Part shown: positions 6,956-14,421 of the stretch, in pieces
How positions within the stretch are numbered: position 1 is the stretch's first letter
How the letters are laid out: every line of letters begins with the position of its first letter
Assembly: GCA_052032335.1 (NCBI GenBank)
Contig: JBPEWV010000104.1
Location: 1 to 16,871, forward strand
Origin: Pleionea sp052032335
GTDB taxonomy: Bacteria > Pseudomonadota > Gammaproteobacteria > Enterobacterales > Kangiellaceae
Reading direction: 5' to 3'
DNA length: 16,871 bases
Made by a program: the position numbers and the translations under genes
The notes under the pieces: model-generated
Databases searched by the model: none
What the model was told of the DNA's origin: nothing
Seen by the model: only the letters and a program-made list of their open reading frames with translations

Positions 6956-7483
6956 TTAGAAAATCACACCGGGAGGTAACTCGATATCACCCCGATTCAA
7001 TGCAATAATAATTCGTTGTAATTCACGTTGATGCGCTTCAGGCGACATGTTGGCCATTTGCATGCGCAAACGATGGACATCCTCCTGACTCATAACGCCG
7101 TTGGCAATCACTTCATCAACGGCGATCACGGCCTGTTGATTGACTTCTGCGTATTGTTGTTCGATTCTTGCTCTTTCTTCAGCAGATTGCTCAGACGCTT
7201 GGGAGTCACTGTAATTACTCGAGTTTTGAGAAAGCTTTTGGAGATCGTGTAGCTGAATGTTCAACTGATTAACTTTACTGTCTAATCTCGCCAGTGTGCG
7301 CAGCATTTGCTGAAGCGTTTTATCCGGATTGCCACTGACCGAATCGTTGACGAATAGCTCAGAGTCTGGTTCAAAAGCGCTCGATTGAAACTCGTCGGAA
7401 ACCGAATGAGTGTTCAGTTGAGTGATCAAATAGAAAGTGTTGAATATGAGCAATGTTAACATTGCGCCTGCAAGCCATCGCAT
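6956..7483 (-). CDS. Membrane-anchored coiled-coil protein of unknown function
   Basis: This encodes 175 residues. The ATG at 7483 has AGGGAC upstream with a rather long spacer of about 11 nt. A single transmembrane helix spans roughly residues 4-22 with no obvious cleavage site, so the protein is likely a signal-anchored inner-membrane protein with its bulk in the periplasm. Residues 55-85 have heptad-like hydrophobic spacing (LQQMLRTLARLDSKVNQLNI), followed by a Ser/Gln-rich linker. The last third is helical and ends in the compact IELPPGVIF. Not recognised as a named family. It could be an envelope-stress or assembly accessory protein, but nothing in the sequence decides this. The exported-protein gene follows 58 nt downstream. 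Confidence 0.72.
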   Translation of the reverse strand: MRWLAGAMLTLLIFNTFYLITQLNTHSVSDEFQSSAFEPDSELFVNDSVSGNPDKTLQQMLRTLARLDSKVNQLNIQLHDLQKLSQNSSNYSDSQASEQSAEERARIEQQYAEVNQQAVIAVDEVIANGVMSQEDVHRLRMQMANMSPEAHQRELQRIIIALNRGDIELPPGVIF

Positions 7484-7576
7484 GAGTGTTTCGTCCCTGT
7501 TGTCATGATTAAGATGGCACTATAGTAAACAGTCGCGTTGAGATACGCTATGATGCAAGGTCGGTATTTTGATTCA

Positions 7577-7615
7577 GCAATGTCTCAAGCTCATACTAAT
7601 TGCGTGAGACATTGC
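7577..7615. repeat. Perfect 11-bp inverted repeat
   Basis: GCAATGTCTCA (7577-7587) and TGAGACATTGC (7605-7615) are exact reverse complements separated by 17 nt. It lies in the 246-nt gene-free gap between the start of the coiled-coil gene (7483) and the end of the 60-residue gene (7730), both on the minus strand. No T-tract follows on either strand, so it is either a regulator site or an RNA hairpin at the 3' end of the small gene. The rest of the gap shows nothing else. Confidence 0.5.
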
Positions 7616-7729
7616 CGATTGTCTATCGCGTTTCCCAAAGTCGAATTTCGAATTGAAATAAGTTTGAATTTAAACGCTTCTTTTAAATCATCAGTGACTG
7701 CTAAGTTCGGATCTGGGTATCACTTGCTA

Positions 7730-7912
7730 TCAGGCCACATTCTTTATTTCTGACAGTAAAATCAATGTTTCAGTGTTTTGCTGCGCTTTTCTGAATGACG
7801 TATACGGGCCTAATACATTGTCATCAGATAACTTAATGTACCAACAGTCATTGCGGTTAAATATTGTAAAAGTCACTGCCGACTTGTTCTCACTGTTATA
7901 TACCAGCTTCAT
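7730..7912 (-). CDS. Small 60-residue protein, possibly DUF6316-like
   Basis: The ATG at 7912 is chosen over one at 7930 because GGAG lies 7 nt upstream. The frame ends in TGA followed at once by TAG. The protein has no signal peptide or membrane segment. Its middle, with CWYIKL, a polar turn, LGPY and FRKAQ, looks like a small alpha/beta unit of the kind WYxxT.(x)GPF.S+eeA seen in DUF6316-type proteins, where an aromatic strand is followed by a GPF/Y turn and a helix. That assignment is by memory of the pattern and is weak. Cytoplasmic, function unknown. It stands alone on the minus strand between two gene-free stretches. Confidence 0.6.
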   Translation of the reverse strand: MKLVYNSENKSAVTFTIFNRNDCWYIKLSDDNVLGPYTSFRKAQQNTETLILLSEIKNVA

Positions 7913-8216
7913 GTTTTTTCTCCATTTCAAATATTGTTTGGATAAGGTCCGTCTTGATATTTCTGTAAACCATCCTTTTTCAGTTTACCTTTGCTTAAGG
8001 GTTTTCCATTAATTATCGCTAATCGCACTTTTGAAACAGCCATACCAGATGACGCAAGCGGATTATACGGTGAGTGCCGAGGCAATTGCATGCGTATTAT
8101 TCACATTTTGACGGTGTTGTATTTGTCGTGTGTTTCGATTCGAAGTGCTACGTGGTAGCGCCATCCTCGAAGACGCTGTCGCTTTTTAGTGGGCTTTAAG
8201 ACAGGGCGACTTGGAG
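7913..8216. other. Gene-free stretch upstream of the 60-residue gene
   Basis: No convincing gene. GTAAAC (7965-7970) and GTTTAC (7983-7988) form a small dyad next to a TTTACA -35-like hexamer on the minus strand, possibly the control region of the 60-residue gene, but no good -10 follows. A 22-codon plus-strand frame at 8090-8158 has GAGG 7 nt before its ATG. It is too short to claim. GCTAC/GTAGC around GTG at 8147-8159 is a minor hairpin. Confidence 0.4.
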
Positions 8217-8246
8217 AAAAAGCCAACTATTTTCGTAGCTGGCTTT
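8217..8246 (-). terminator. Intrinsic terminator of the pseudo-exonuclease gene
   Basis: On the minus strand AAAGCCA (from 8246) pairs with TGGCTTT (ending at 8219). Three more pairs follow inside beyond one mismatch, with a 6-nt loop, and the stem runs into five U residues. It lies about 34 nt after the stop at 8280. Confidence 0.78.
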
Positions 8247-8279
8247 ATGTTAATTGCGTAAGTCCAATTCCAAAGTGAC

Positions 8280-9368
8280 CTAAGACACAAACGGCAGCCA
8301 GATACGTTTGCGATTTAATTTGTTCGATTGCGCCCTGGCTTCTGGTGACCAGGTAAATCGACGCATCGGTTTGCAGGATAATAGTCGACTCAAAAACGTA
8401 TTGTCAGCATCGGGCTCAACCTGCCCCAATAAGCGCATAATGCCACGAGCGCGATCTTTGGCCGTTCGGGTGGTGTGTGTGATGCCATAATAATCGAGCA
8501 AAGACGTCAATCCTTTCGACTTAAAGCCGTAGGCGCCCCAAGGAATATCCAGTTGTGACGAGCGCCATTCCAAATCGATCAAATGCGGAAACAAGCTGAA
8601 AAAATGCTGCCGCTCCAAATAAGGGTCATTGTGGCTGATAACACAGTGTGCATCTTTGATCAGTCGATCAACCATCTCATGGCTTAACTTATGCGTAATG
8701 TCACTGTTGAGTTCGGGCGCAAGTCTTAACTGCTCAACGGTTTCAAGTTTGCAATAAGTTTTGCGACAGCCATAGTACTCATCGACTGTTCGAATGATTC
8801 GGTCGTTATTCAAGCAATACTCGAATGCCACCATGGCCAGCTCGTATATTTCATCTTGAATGGTTTTTCCCGTGTAAGCCGCACACATGGCAACCAACTT
8901 AATCGGCTTTGCGGGTAATTGGGGTTTCTTTTCGATTTCCTTTGCTTCAGCCGCGAGCCGGCTCATGGGATCGCGCAACTGTTGCCACACGCCTCGCGGT
9001 TCGGGTACGTCGCCAACCAGAGCTAGCTTTGTAGGCGAGCTTTGCAGAAATGAATCCAATCCGGCTTCAATCGAGGTGTTAACGGGTTTGTTCAGCGCTG
9101 CTATCTGACGCTGCTCATGCAGTAGCGCCCTGGCCTCGTTTAGCTTGCTCTCCACCAGAGGGATATCGGCAAACTCACTGCGCCCCAAATCGATAAAGCG
9201 ACTGAGTACCGAGACGGCTTTACCATACAACCCCTCACTTATGTACAAATGAGCGAGGGACAAATAATTGTCACAACGCAGCAAGGTGTCTTCCTGTCCC
9301 GCTTTCTGTTCGTTGAATTTAATGGTTTGAATAAGATTGCGCGCGACACGCTGAGACAATTTTTTCAA
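8280..9368 (-). CDS. DnaQ-like DEDDh-fold protein with lost catalytic residues
   Basis: This encodes 362 residues from a TTG at 9368. An in-frame TGA lies a few codons upstream, and there is no ATG in the first part of the frame. Residues 30-60 are a TPR-like helix pair, followed by a variable linker to 154. Residues 155-315 follow the order of DnaQ-type 3'-5' exonucleases: KLVAMCAAYTG...DEIYELAMVAFEY, HEMVDRLIKDAHCVISHN, LEWRSSQLDIPW, then YGFKSKGLTSLLDYYGI...KDRARGIMRLL. The second half resembles the epsilon-like family with an IDW...GF.S.KLEYL core. The DxE of Exo I is replaced by C162 and A164, the Exo II Asp by L251 and the Exo III His by T300. Only D305 remains. Nuclease activity is therefore unlikely, and nucleic-acid or protein binding is a better guess. 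It has a strong promoter and its own terminator, so it is monocistronic and divergent from the giant membrane protein. Confidence 0.8.
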   Translation of the reverse strand: MKKLSQRVARNLIQTIKFNEQKAGQEDTLLRCDNYLSLAHLYISEGLYGKAVSVLSRFIDLGRSEFADIPLVESKLNEARALLHEQRQIAALNKPVNTSIEAGLDSFLQSSPTKLALVGDVPEPRGVWQQLRDPMSRLAAEAKEIEKKPQLPAKPIKLVAMCAAYTGKTIQDEIYELAMVAFEYCLNNDRIIRTVDEYYGCRKTYCKLETVEQLRLAPELNSDITHKLSHEMVDRLIKDAHCVISHNDPYLERQHFFSLFPHLIDLEWRSSQLDIPWGAYGFKSKGLTSLLDYYGITHTTRTAKDRARGIMRLLGQVEPDADNTFLSRLLSCKPMRRFTWSPEARAQSNKLNRKRIWLPFVS

Positions 9369-9444
9369 GCAGTAGTACCCAATACATCAATAAAGTGCGA
9401 TGAAACCCAGGAAAAGGATGGAACGCCGTTTAAAAGGCGGCGCG

Positions 9445-9473
9445 ATTATATTATCTCACCTCGAGTTTCTCAA
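9445..9473 (-). promoter_or_regulatory. Near-consensus sigma-70 promoter of the pseudo-exonuclease gene
   Basis: On the minus strand, TTGAGA (9473-9468) is followed after exactly 17 bp by TATAAT (9450-9445). That is five of six and six of six consensus bases. The sequence just after the -10 is GC-rich (CGCGCCGCC), the kind of discriminator linked in enterobacteria to stringent control. Transcription would begin near 9438, giving a leader of about 70 nt, the start of which contains a small CGCC/GGCG hairpin. Confidence 0.75.
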
Positions 9474-9506
9474 GCATTAATGACAATTCTCTTTTTCAAT
9501 AGTATT

Positions 9507-9553
9507 CGCCAGAAAACATTATTCGTTGAGATAATGCGCCAGAAATTATTATG
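9507..9553. repeat. Direct repeat with 30-bp spacing between divergent genes
   Basis: CGCCAGAAA occurs at 9507-9515 and 9537-9545, exactly 30 bp apart, each copy followed by an AT-rich TTATT-type stretch. CATTAT (9517-9522) and ATAATG (9531-9536) form a dyad between them. The site lies just upstream of the minus-strand promoter and about 100 bp ahead of the plus-strand gene. Three helical turns between copies suits cooperative binding by one regulator, which is inference. Confidence 0.45.
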
Positions 9554-9653
9554 ATTTGAAATATAAACTCAAAAACAGACTTTTAAATAGCCAACATCTC
9601 TGAAACAACCAAACTTATGGTGTAGACTAAAAAACAGTCAATGGAATCGTTAA

Positions 9654-12600
9654 TTGTCAAAGGATCGGACTATCAAGACCACAACGTCCTCCCCAAAAGC
9701 CAAACGACACCCAAGCTTTTTCCGTTTTTGGGTGCTGGGACTGCTCGGCATTTTTGCAGCCTCTTCTTACTTTTACTATAAACACCGATTAAGTGAAGAG
9801 AAGTTTGCCAACATTAATTACTTTCGAATTCTTTCTGAAAGCGCGCAAGCCTTTAATGAAAAACTCTCACAGCTCGCTACGCTTATCAAATACGATGAGA
9901 GCGATGCAAACATTCGTTCTGTTTTCCCCAGTTTTCGAAAACCTGCTTCAACCTCTAATTCAACTGAGCTCACCAATAAAGCTAACCTACCAATGGTCTA
10001 TCGCGTTACCGAAAATGCCATCAGTATCGAGAAGAAGACTCAAGCGGATACTGAAGATTCTAAATATCACATTCATAAAAACATCAGTATCGATGATATT
10101 TTGCCCATACCCGTCGGAGGCTTCAGTTCGTATTTAATTGTCGATAAAGACAACAAGGTCATTGCCGTATCTGGTGAGAGTTCTGCCCTATCGATTATCA
10201 ATACTCAACAAATTTCCCAGCAGTTACGTCTGAGCGAGCAACAAAGCTGGCAGAACCTTGCTAAAGCTGAGTTGCCAGAAACTGAGCAAGACCAATTTGA
10301 GCTTCCAGGCTACAGTCGTTTACTCGACATAGAGTTAACCTCTGAGGAATATCGACTGTTTATTTACCCCTTCAAGCTGAACGAGCAGGTTCGATTAAAA
10401 AATCATGATTACAAAACCATCGAAGCGCTGTACCTCATAGGCGTGTTACCCAAAGAGCGATTAAAGACACTCGAAAACCAGCGCTGGAACCTGACTGTAT
10501 TAACGCTGGTATTAGCACTGTTAATTTTCATCTGGTTGATGGCGCGTTTGTTTATGCTTTCCAACAATCAGCCAGTGGGCGATCTGTTTTATCGTTCTGT
10601 CATGGTGTGCAGTTATTTATTGTTTGTTCTGGTGGTTGCTTTATTCATCGCTTACAGTGAACGTTCGATGGAGCAGCAGAGTAAGCAGCTCAAAGCCGAA
10701 CAACTCATGACCAGTATTTCGACCAGCCTTGACCGTGAGTTAAACGGCATCATCACAGAGTTACAGAAATTTCAAACCTACTTCACTCAAATAATCCATC
10801 GACAAACCGAATTATCCTCGGGCGAAAAATCCCTCACAAAAATGTTTGACTGCTCACTCAAAAGCACCTTAATCGAATTAGAAAATTCGAGTCAGACTGC
10901 ACCTGCTGCATCCAATATCAGTTCGTTTTTAAAAGACAACCAACTAACCTTAGATCAGAATATTGCCCCGGTAGGTTATTACAGAGTCAACTCGATAGCG
11001 TGGCAAAAAGCTTGCGAGAACTTTAATAAAAGTACTCAAACCTCAGATAGTCAATACAACTTGTTCTTAGCACTTATTAAAAATATTAATATTTTTGCGT
11101 CGGGTATTTCCTCTCTGAATTCGCCATCTTATCAAGACGTATTCAGTGGCGAGGCCCGATCCAATTCCGCCCAGAATAAAATATTAAGTGCACTCTTACT
11201 CAGTGCCGAAGACGGTATCAATAGTTACCCGACCTACATTAACTCTGAAAGCAACAAACCACCCACCCAATACGATCTAACCCACCGGGAGTATTATAAA
11301 GCGGTTCGCGAAAAGCGCGGCTGGACACTTAAACTGAGTGGCTCGAGTGAGCATATAAAAATTATTGACAATATTTACATACAGCGACTTAGAAATGTGA
11401 ATAGCGGTGTCAAAGGCACAACGCTCGCCATGCCTCTGGAAAGCAAGTCGACTTCAAATAAAGATAAACAGTCCATTAAACCCAAATACATATTGGTTTC
11501 TGATATTGAATTGACATCGCTTTCGATGCCCGAGTTCATCTCGAAGACGCAATTGCTGGATATGGTTTACATGGTGGTTGATCGCAATTCAGGCGAGGTG
11601 TTATTTCACCTTGATGATGAACGCGCAATGATTGAAAACTTGTTTGAACACGGACAGGGAACCGACGCCATCAGCCATCGAATAAAAGCAGGACTGGGCG
11701 GTAGAGCCCAACGCCCTGTTCAGGCTACCGACGGCTATTATCACGGTGCCGCCGGAACATTTGTATACCGCGAACTTCCGATCAAACAATGGGCGCTGGT
11801 GATATTTATGCCCGATGAAAGTCTGGACAACTACATGACCAATCTTTTTTTGGTCATTGCTTTAACGCTTACTACGGTTTTGGCGGTGATCGCCGTGCTT
11901 GGATTCGGACTGCGTAAATTCGTCGATACTGGACGACTGAAAAAATTTCTTAACATACCACTCGTCATCGACCGACGGAAAATCATGGTATTCAGTTCAA
12001 TATTCTTCTCAAGTATTTATCTTGGTTACTGGATCGGTATGGCGTTATTTAGAAACGATCCATCGCAAAGCTCTTACTCGTATGTTTATCTGGTAACTCT
12101 TATTGCCGTACTGCTTACACTTATCTGGGGCTGTTATAAATATCGAAGTTACTACGCCTTGTCTCGACAGATGCAGCGAGAACCCATACCCAGTGAGCGA
12201 GGCTGCCTCTATTTACTCGCCGTATTCACACTCAGCGGAGCGATGGTTTTCTATTACTTGACCTCGTTTGGATTGATCTCTTCCGGTAGCCTTAACTGGT
12301 ATTACACCACCAAGGTTTGGCCCGCCAGAATTCTGCAAGAAAAAAACGAGTTGCGAGAAATGGCAAGTACCCGTTTTCCCAACTCGATTAATTTGCATTA
12401 CGTCAATCCACTTGATGTATTACCCATCTCAAACGAATGGCGCAAAGTACTCGAGAGTCCTTCTCGACTTGAAAAAGAGCCGTATCTGGAGCCGGAAGAT
12501 GTTGATTATTTCACCAAATTAATCAATACCACCGATATGTACGAATTTATCCAACGTTATATATTCGACACCAAAGGTTTCCGCCAACGTGAGGAAACAA

Positions 12601-13943
12601 CATTAGAAAAGCCCGATGGCTTTAATCAATGGTCAGACAAATACCAAAGAAAGTTGAGCGACTTTTCCAATTTGGCATTCCTTAGCGTGGGTTTCCTTTC
12701 CCTTTGTTGGCTGTGGGTATTATTTAATCAGAACATTCTGGCACATCGCATTTATGGACCACGCAATTTTTTACGACACTTGAATCAAATCGTTAATCGC
12801 CGTCATAGAAGTGAAATGGAGTTTCCCAGTCGAGCGCGCGTGTTTGACTTGGTGAACACGCCTAAAGAAGGTTATTCATTGTGCTATTTGGTGAGTCTCC
12901 TTCGCGGTGACCGTTCCAGATTACCCGAGTTATACGAGCAGCTTTTCTCACAATGCCCAGAAATACTCGAGTTGTGTGAATCCAACGACGCTTTTCCCGG
13001 CTTGAAAATTCGCGTAGAAGTTAAAGAAGAAAACAAAATTCTCTATTTATGGGGCTTTGACCTCGCACTTAAAGAAGCTCGGCTTCGTCAACTGCTTTTA
13101 AAGATGATCAATTATTTTAAATCACTGCAAGAGACTAACGAGCTAGATAAGTTGGTGATCTACTGCAACTTTCAACACTTACAGCATCTATTCTTTAAAA
13201 ACTCAGAGCTTTCCATTGAAAAATCGTCGAGAAACCACCTCGACAACTCCGAGTACTTTAATTGGAGCTGGTGCTTTAAAGACTTTACCGTGCTGGTACC
13301 TTTTGATCTGAAAGAAAATATCGACAAGACATTTATTCAGCAAGAAATCAAAGCATTTCCTGCACTCGGATTCATTCAAGAAGAACTTCACGAACCAACG
13401 GTAAAAGATGCACAAGATAACGTCGAAACTTCCTTCGACACGCTTCGTTGGCTAAACTTAAATGATCGTCAGAAAACTTACGATGAATGGAGCTCAATCA
13501 GCTTTATTTTAATCAAAGCCGAAGCGTTTTACCGGTTTAAATGGGAGTCATGCACACAGGCCGAAAAACTGGCGCTTTATTATCTGGTAAAGCAAAAACG
13601 AATTAACCCATCGAACCTGCAAATGCTTGAGCACCTCGCGCAAAAAGGGTTAATCATCGTCAAATGCGGGCGCGTGCACATCGTCAACAAAAGCTTCGCT
13701 TTTTTCGTAGAATACGCTGAAGATAAAGCCACCATGGATAAACTGGTCGAAGTCGGCAATCTTGGACGCTGGCAAGATTATCGTTTACCAGTCACATTAC
13801 TGATCTTAATGATCATCGTGATTATTGCTTTAACCTCTGGCAACTCGCTCTATATGATAGTCGCTTCAATCATGGGGGTTTTAGGTACCATAAGCAGTTT
13901 AACCAACAGTGCCAATATGATACGTATGAACTTGCAGCGATAA
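9654..13943 (+). CDS. Giant polytopic membrane protein with cache-like sensor regions
   Basis: This encodes 1429 residues from a TTG at 9654, with GGA 8 nt upstream. A TAA immediately precedes it in frame, and the next in-frame ATG lies beyond the first membrane helix. Transmembrane helices are seen at about 25-42, 279-301, 314-334, 729-753, 777-799, 809-829, 850-875, 1005-1025 and a C-terminal pair at 1379-1415. The loops at 43-278, 335-728 and 876-1004 should be extracytoplasmic. The large second one has a double-cache-like half (THREYYKAVREKRGW near 543, then strands to about 720), as in chemoreceptors and sensor kinases. Residues 1026-1375 are cytoplasmic. Residues 1290-1355 (WESCTQAEKLALYYLV, then a GLIIV...V strand pair) look like a winged helix of the type ending some STAND-like ATPases, yet no Walker A motif is visible upstream. 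No kinase, cyclase or methyl-accepting domain. Function unknown; a signal sensor is the best guess. Confidence 0.85.
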   Translation: MSKDRTIKTTTSSPKAKRHPSFFRFWVLGLLGIFAASSYFYYKHRLSEEKFANINYFRILSESAQAFNEKLSQLATLIKYDESDANIRSVFPSFRKPASTSNSTELTNKANLPMVYRVTENAISIEKKTQADTEDSKYHIHKNISIDDILPIPVGGFSSYLIVDKDNKVIAVSGESSALSIINTQQISQQLRLSEQQSWQNLAKAELPETEQDQFELPGYSRLLDIELTSEEYRLFIYPFKLNEQVRLKNHDYKTIEALYLIGVLPKERLKTLENQRWNLTVLTLVLALLIFIWLMARLFMLSNNQPVGDLFYRSVMVCSYLLFVLVVALFIAYSERSMEQQSKQLKAEQLMTSISTSLDRELNGIITELQKFQTYFTQIIHRQTELSSGEKSLTKMFDCSLKSTLIELENSSQTAPAASNISSFLKDNQLTLDQNIAPVGYYRVNSIAWQKACENFNKSTQTSDSQYNLFLALIKNINIFASGISSLNSPSYQDVFSGEARSNSAQNKILSALLLSAEDGINSYPTYINSESNKPPTQYDLTHREYYKAVREKRGWTLKLSGSSEHIKIIDNIYIQRLRNVNSGVKGTTLAMPLESKSTSNKDKQSIKPKYILVSDIELTSLSMPEFISKTQLLDMVYMVVDRNSGEVLFHLDDERAMIENLFEHGQGTDAISHRIKAGLGGRAQRPVQATDGYYHGAAGTFVYRELPIKQWALVIFMPDESLDNYMTNLFLVIALTLTTVLAVIAVLGFGLRKFVDTGRLKKFLNIPLVIDRRKIMVFSSIFFSSIYLGYWIGMALFRNDPSQSSYSYVYLVTLIAVLLTLIWGCYKYRSYYALSRQMQREPIPSERGCLYLLAVFTLSGAMVFYYLTSFGLISSGSLNWYYTTKVWPARILQEKNELREMASTRFPNSINLHYVNPLDVLPISNEWRKVLESPSRLEKEPYLEPEDVDYFTKLINTTDMYEFIQRYIFDTKGFRQREETTLEKPDGFNQWSDKYQRKLSDFSNLAFLSVGFLSLCWLWVLFNQNILAHRIYGPRNFLRHLNQIVNRRHRSEMEFPSRARVFDLVNTPKEGYSLCYLVSLLRGDRSRLPELYEQLFSQCPEILELCESNDAFPGLKIRVEVKEENKILYLWGFDLALKEARLRQLLLKMINYFKSLQETNELDKLVIYCNFQHLQHLFFKNSELSIEKSSRNHLDNSEYFNWSWCFKDFTVLVPFDLKENIDKTFIQQEIKAFPALGFIQEELHEPTVKDAQDNVETSFDTLRWLNLNDRQKTYDEWSSISFILIKAEAFYRFKWESCTQAEKLALYYLVKQKRINPSNLQMLEHLAQKGLIIVKCGRVHIVNKSFAFFVEYAEDKATMDKLVEVGNLGRWQDYRLPVTLLILMIIVIIALTSGNSLYMIVASIMGVLGTISSLTNSANMIRMNLQR

Positions 13944-14154
13944 GACCACTTCCCTTACAACGGGATATTTTTATTTTTGAATTTCGTCTAAGAAGTTACG
14001 ATAAAAGACAACAAGCCAAATATCTCTCATAGAGATTTGCAATTTAATAACTTCCTCTTGCTTCAAATAAAATGAACTTTGATTTTCTCAGCGTTTAAAT
14101 TTTACTTTAATTTCTTAAACAAATTTCACTGGTAATAAGTCACATTTTTTGCTC
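13944..14154. other. AT-rich gene-free stretch before the peptide operon
   Basis: No gene is seen. TCCC/GGGA with a T-rich tail just after the stop at 13943 could be a weak terminator of the giant membrane protein gene. CAAAT..CTCT pairs with AGAGATTTG (14017-14039, two-base bulge, CAT loop) but lacks a T-tract. The remainder is AT-rich and may contain control sites for the promoter at 14155. No clear operator stands out. Confidence 0.45.
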
Positions 14155-14184
14155 TTGATAATCGATTTATTTGGCAGGTATTAT
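14155..14184 (+). promoter_or_regulatory. Sigma-70-type promoter of the peptide operon
   Basis: TTGATA (14155-14160) and TATTAT (14179-14184), each five of six consensus bases, are separated by 18 bp. Transcription would start near 14191, about 53 nt before the peptide ATG. This is the only good promoter seen ahead of the run of genes that continues past the right edge. Confidence 0.65.
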
Positions 14185-14243
14185 TTTCGAGCAAATCCGG
14201 AATTGCACACACATGAAAAATTCTAAAAACTTGGAGATTAAAA

Positions 14244-14354
14244 ATGATTTTACCTGGACTAGAAGTAAATATTAACCCTGCTGATTTGGGCCAAGTAGGA
14301 CTTCCTATTATTGTTGGCGTTATTGTTGTACTTTATTCTAAGCCGGCTGAGTAG
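14244..14354 (+). CDS. 36-residue hydrophobic peptide, candidate precursor or small membrane peptide
   Basis: The ATG at 14244 has GGAG 8 nt upstream, one of the best ribosome binding sites in the window, and a good promoter in front. The peptide opens with MILPGLEVNINPADLGQ, a mildly acidic half with LPGLEV and NPADLG turns resembling a leader. It continues with VGLPIIVGVIVVLYSKPAE, a Val/Ile-rich segment just long enough to enter or cross a membrane. It has no Cys and only one Ser and one Tyr, so thioether chemistry is not indicated. A GC-rich hairpin separates it from genes for two cupin-like proteins and an ABC transporter. I do not recognise its family. A modified or exported peptide is the favoured reading. 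A small structural membrane peptide or a leader peptide is the alternative. Confidence 0.7.
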   Translation: MILPGLEVNINPADLGQVGLPIIVGVIVVLYSKPAE

Positions 14355-14381
14355 AGTGGTGAATAAGTAGTAACGCTTTAC

Positions 14382-14408
14382 AACAGGGAGGGTTTTCCCT
14401 CCCTTGTT
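14382..14408 (+). terminator. Attenuator-like hairpin between peptide and downstream genes
   Basis: GGGAGGG (14386-14392) pairs with CCCTCCC (14397-14403) across a TTTT loop, and AACA/TGTT extends the stem past one bulged T. A short U-rich run follows. The gap between the peptide gene and the next start has no new promoter, so partial termination here would give more peptide mRNA than downstream mRNA. The SD of the next gene (AGGA, 14410-14413) directly abuts the stem. Confidence 0.65.
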
Positions 14409-14421
14409 TAGGAATAATTTT

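Noticed and set aside
7538..7753. 71-codon plus-strand frame
   Set aside because: It crosses the inverted repeat and the end of the better-supported 60-residue minus-strand gene, and lacks an SD.
8090..8158. 22-codon frame with GAGG 7 nt before its ATG
   Set aside because: Too short and without promoter, neighbour or composition evidence; mentioned only in the note on the gene-free stretch.
8280..9368. Calling this an active DNA polymerase III epsilon subunit or exonuclease
   Set aside because: The fold pattern matches, but the residues at the catalytic positions are Cys, Ala, Leu and Thr rather than Asp, Glu, Asp and His.
9641..9656. ATG at 9641 as start for the giant membrane protein
   Set aside because: It is in a different frame; the coding frame has TAA at 9651-9653 immediately before the TTG at 9654.
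14244..14354. Classical lanthipeptide, lasso or sactipeptide precursor
   Set aside because: The peptide has no Cys, one Ser and no Thr, and none of the signature enzymes of those classes is encoded nearby.
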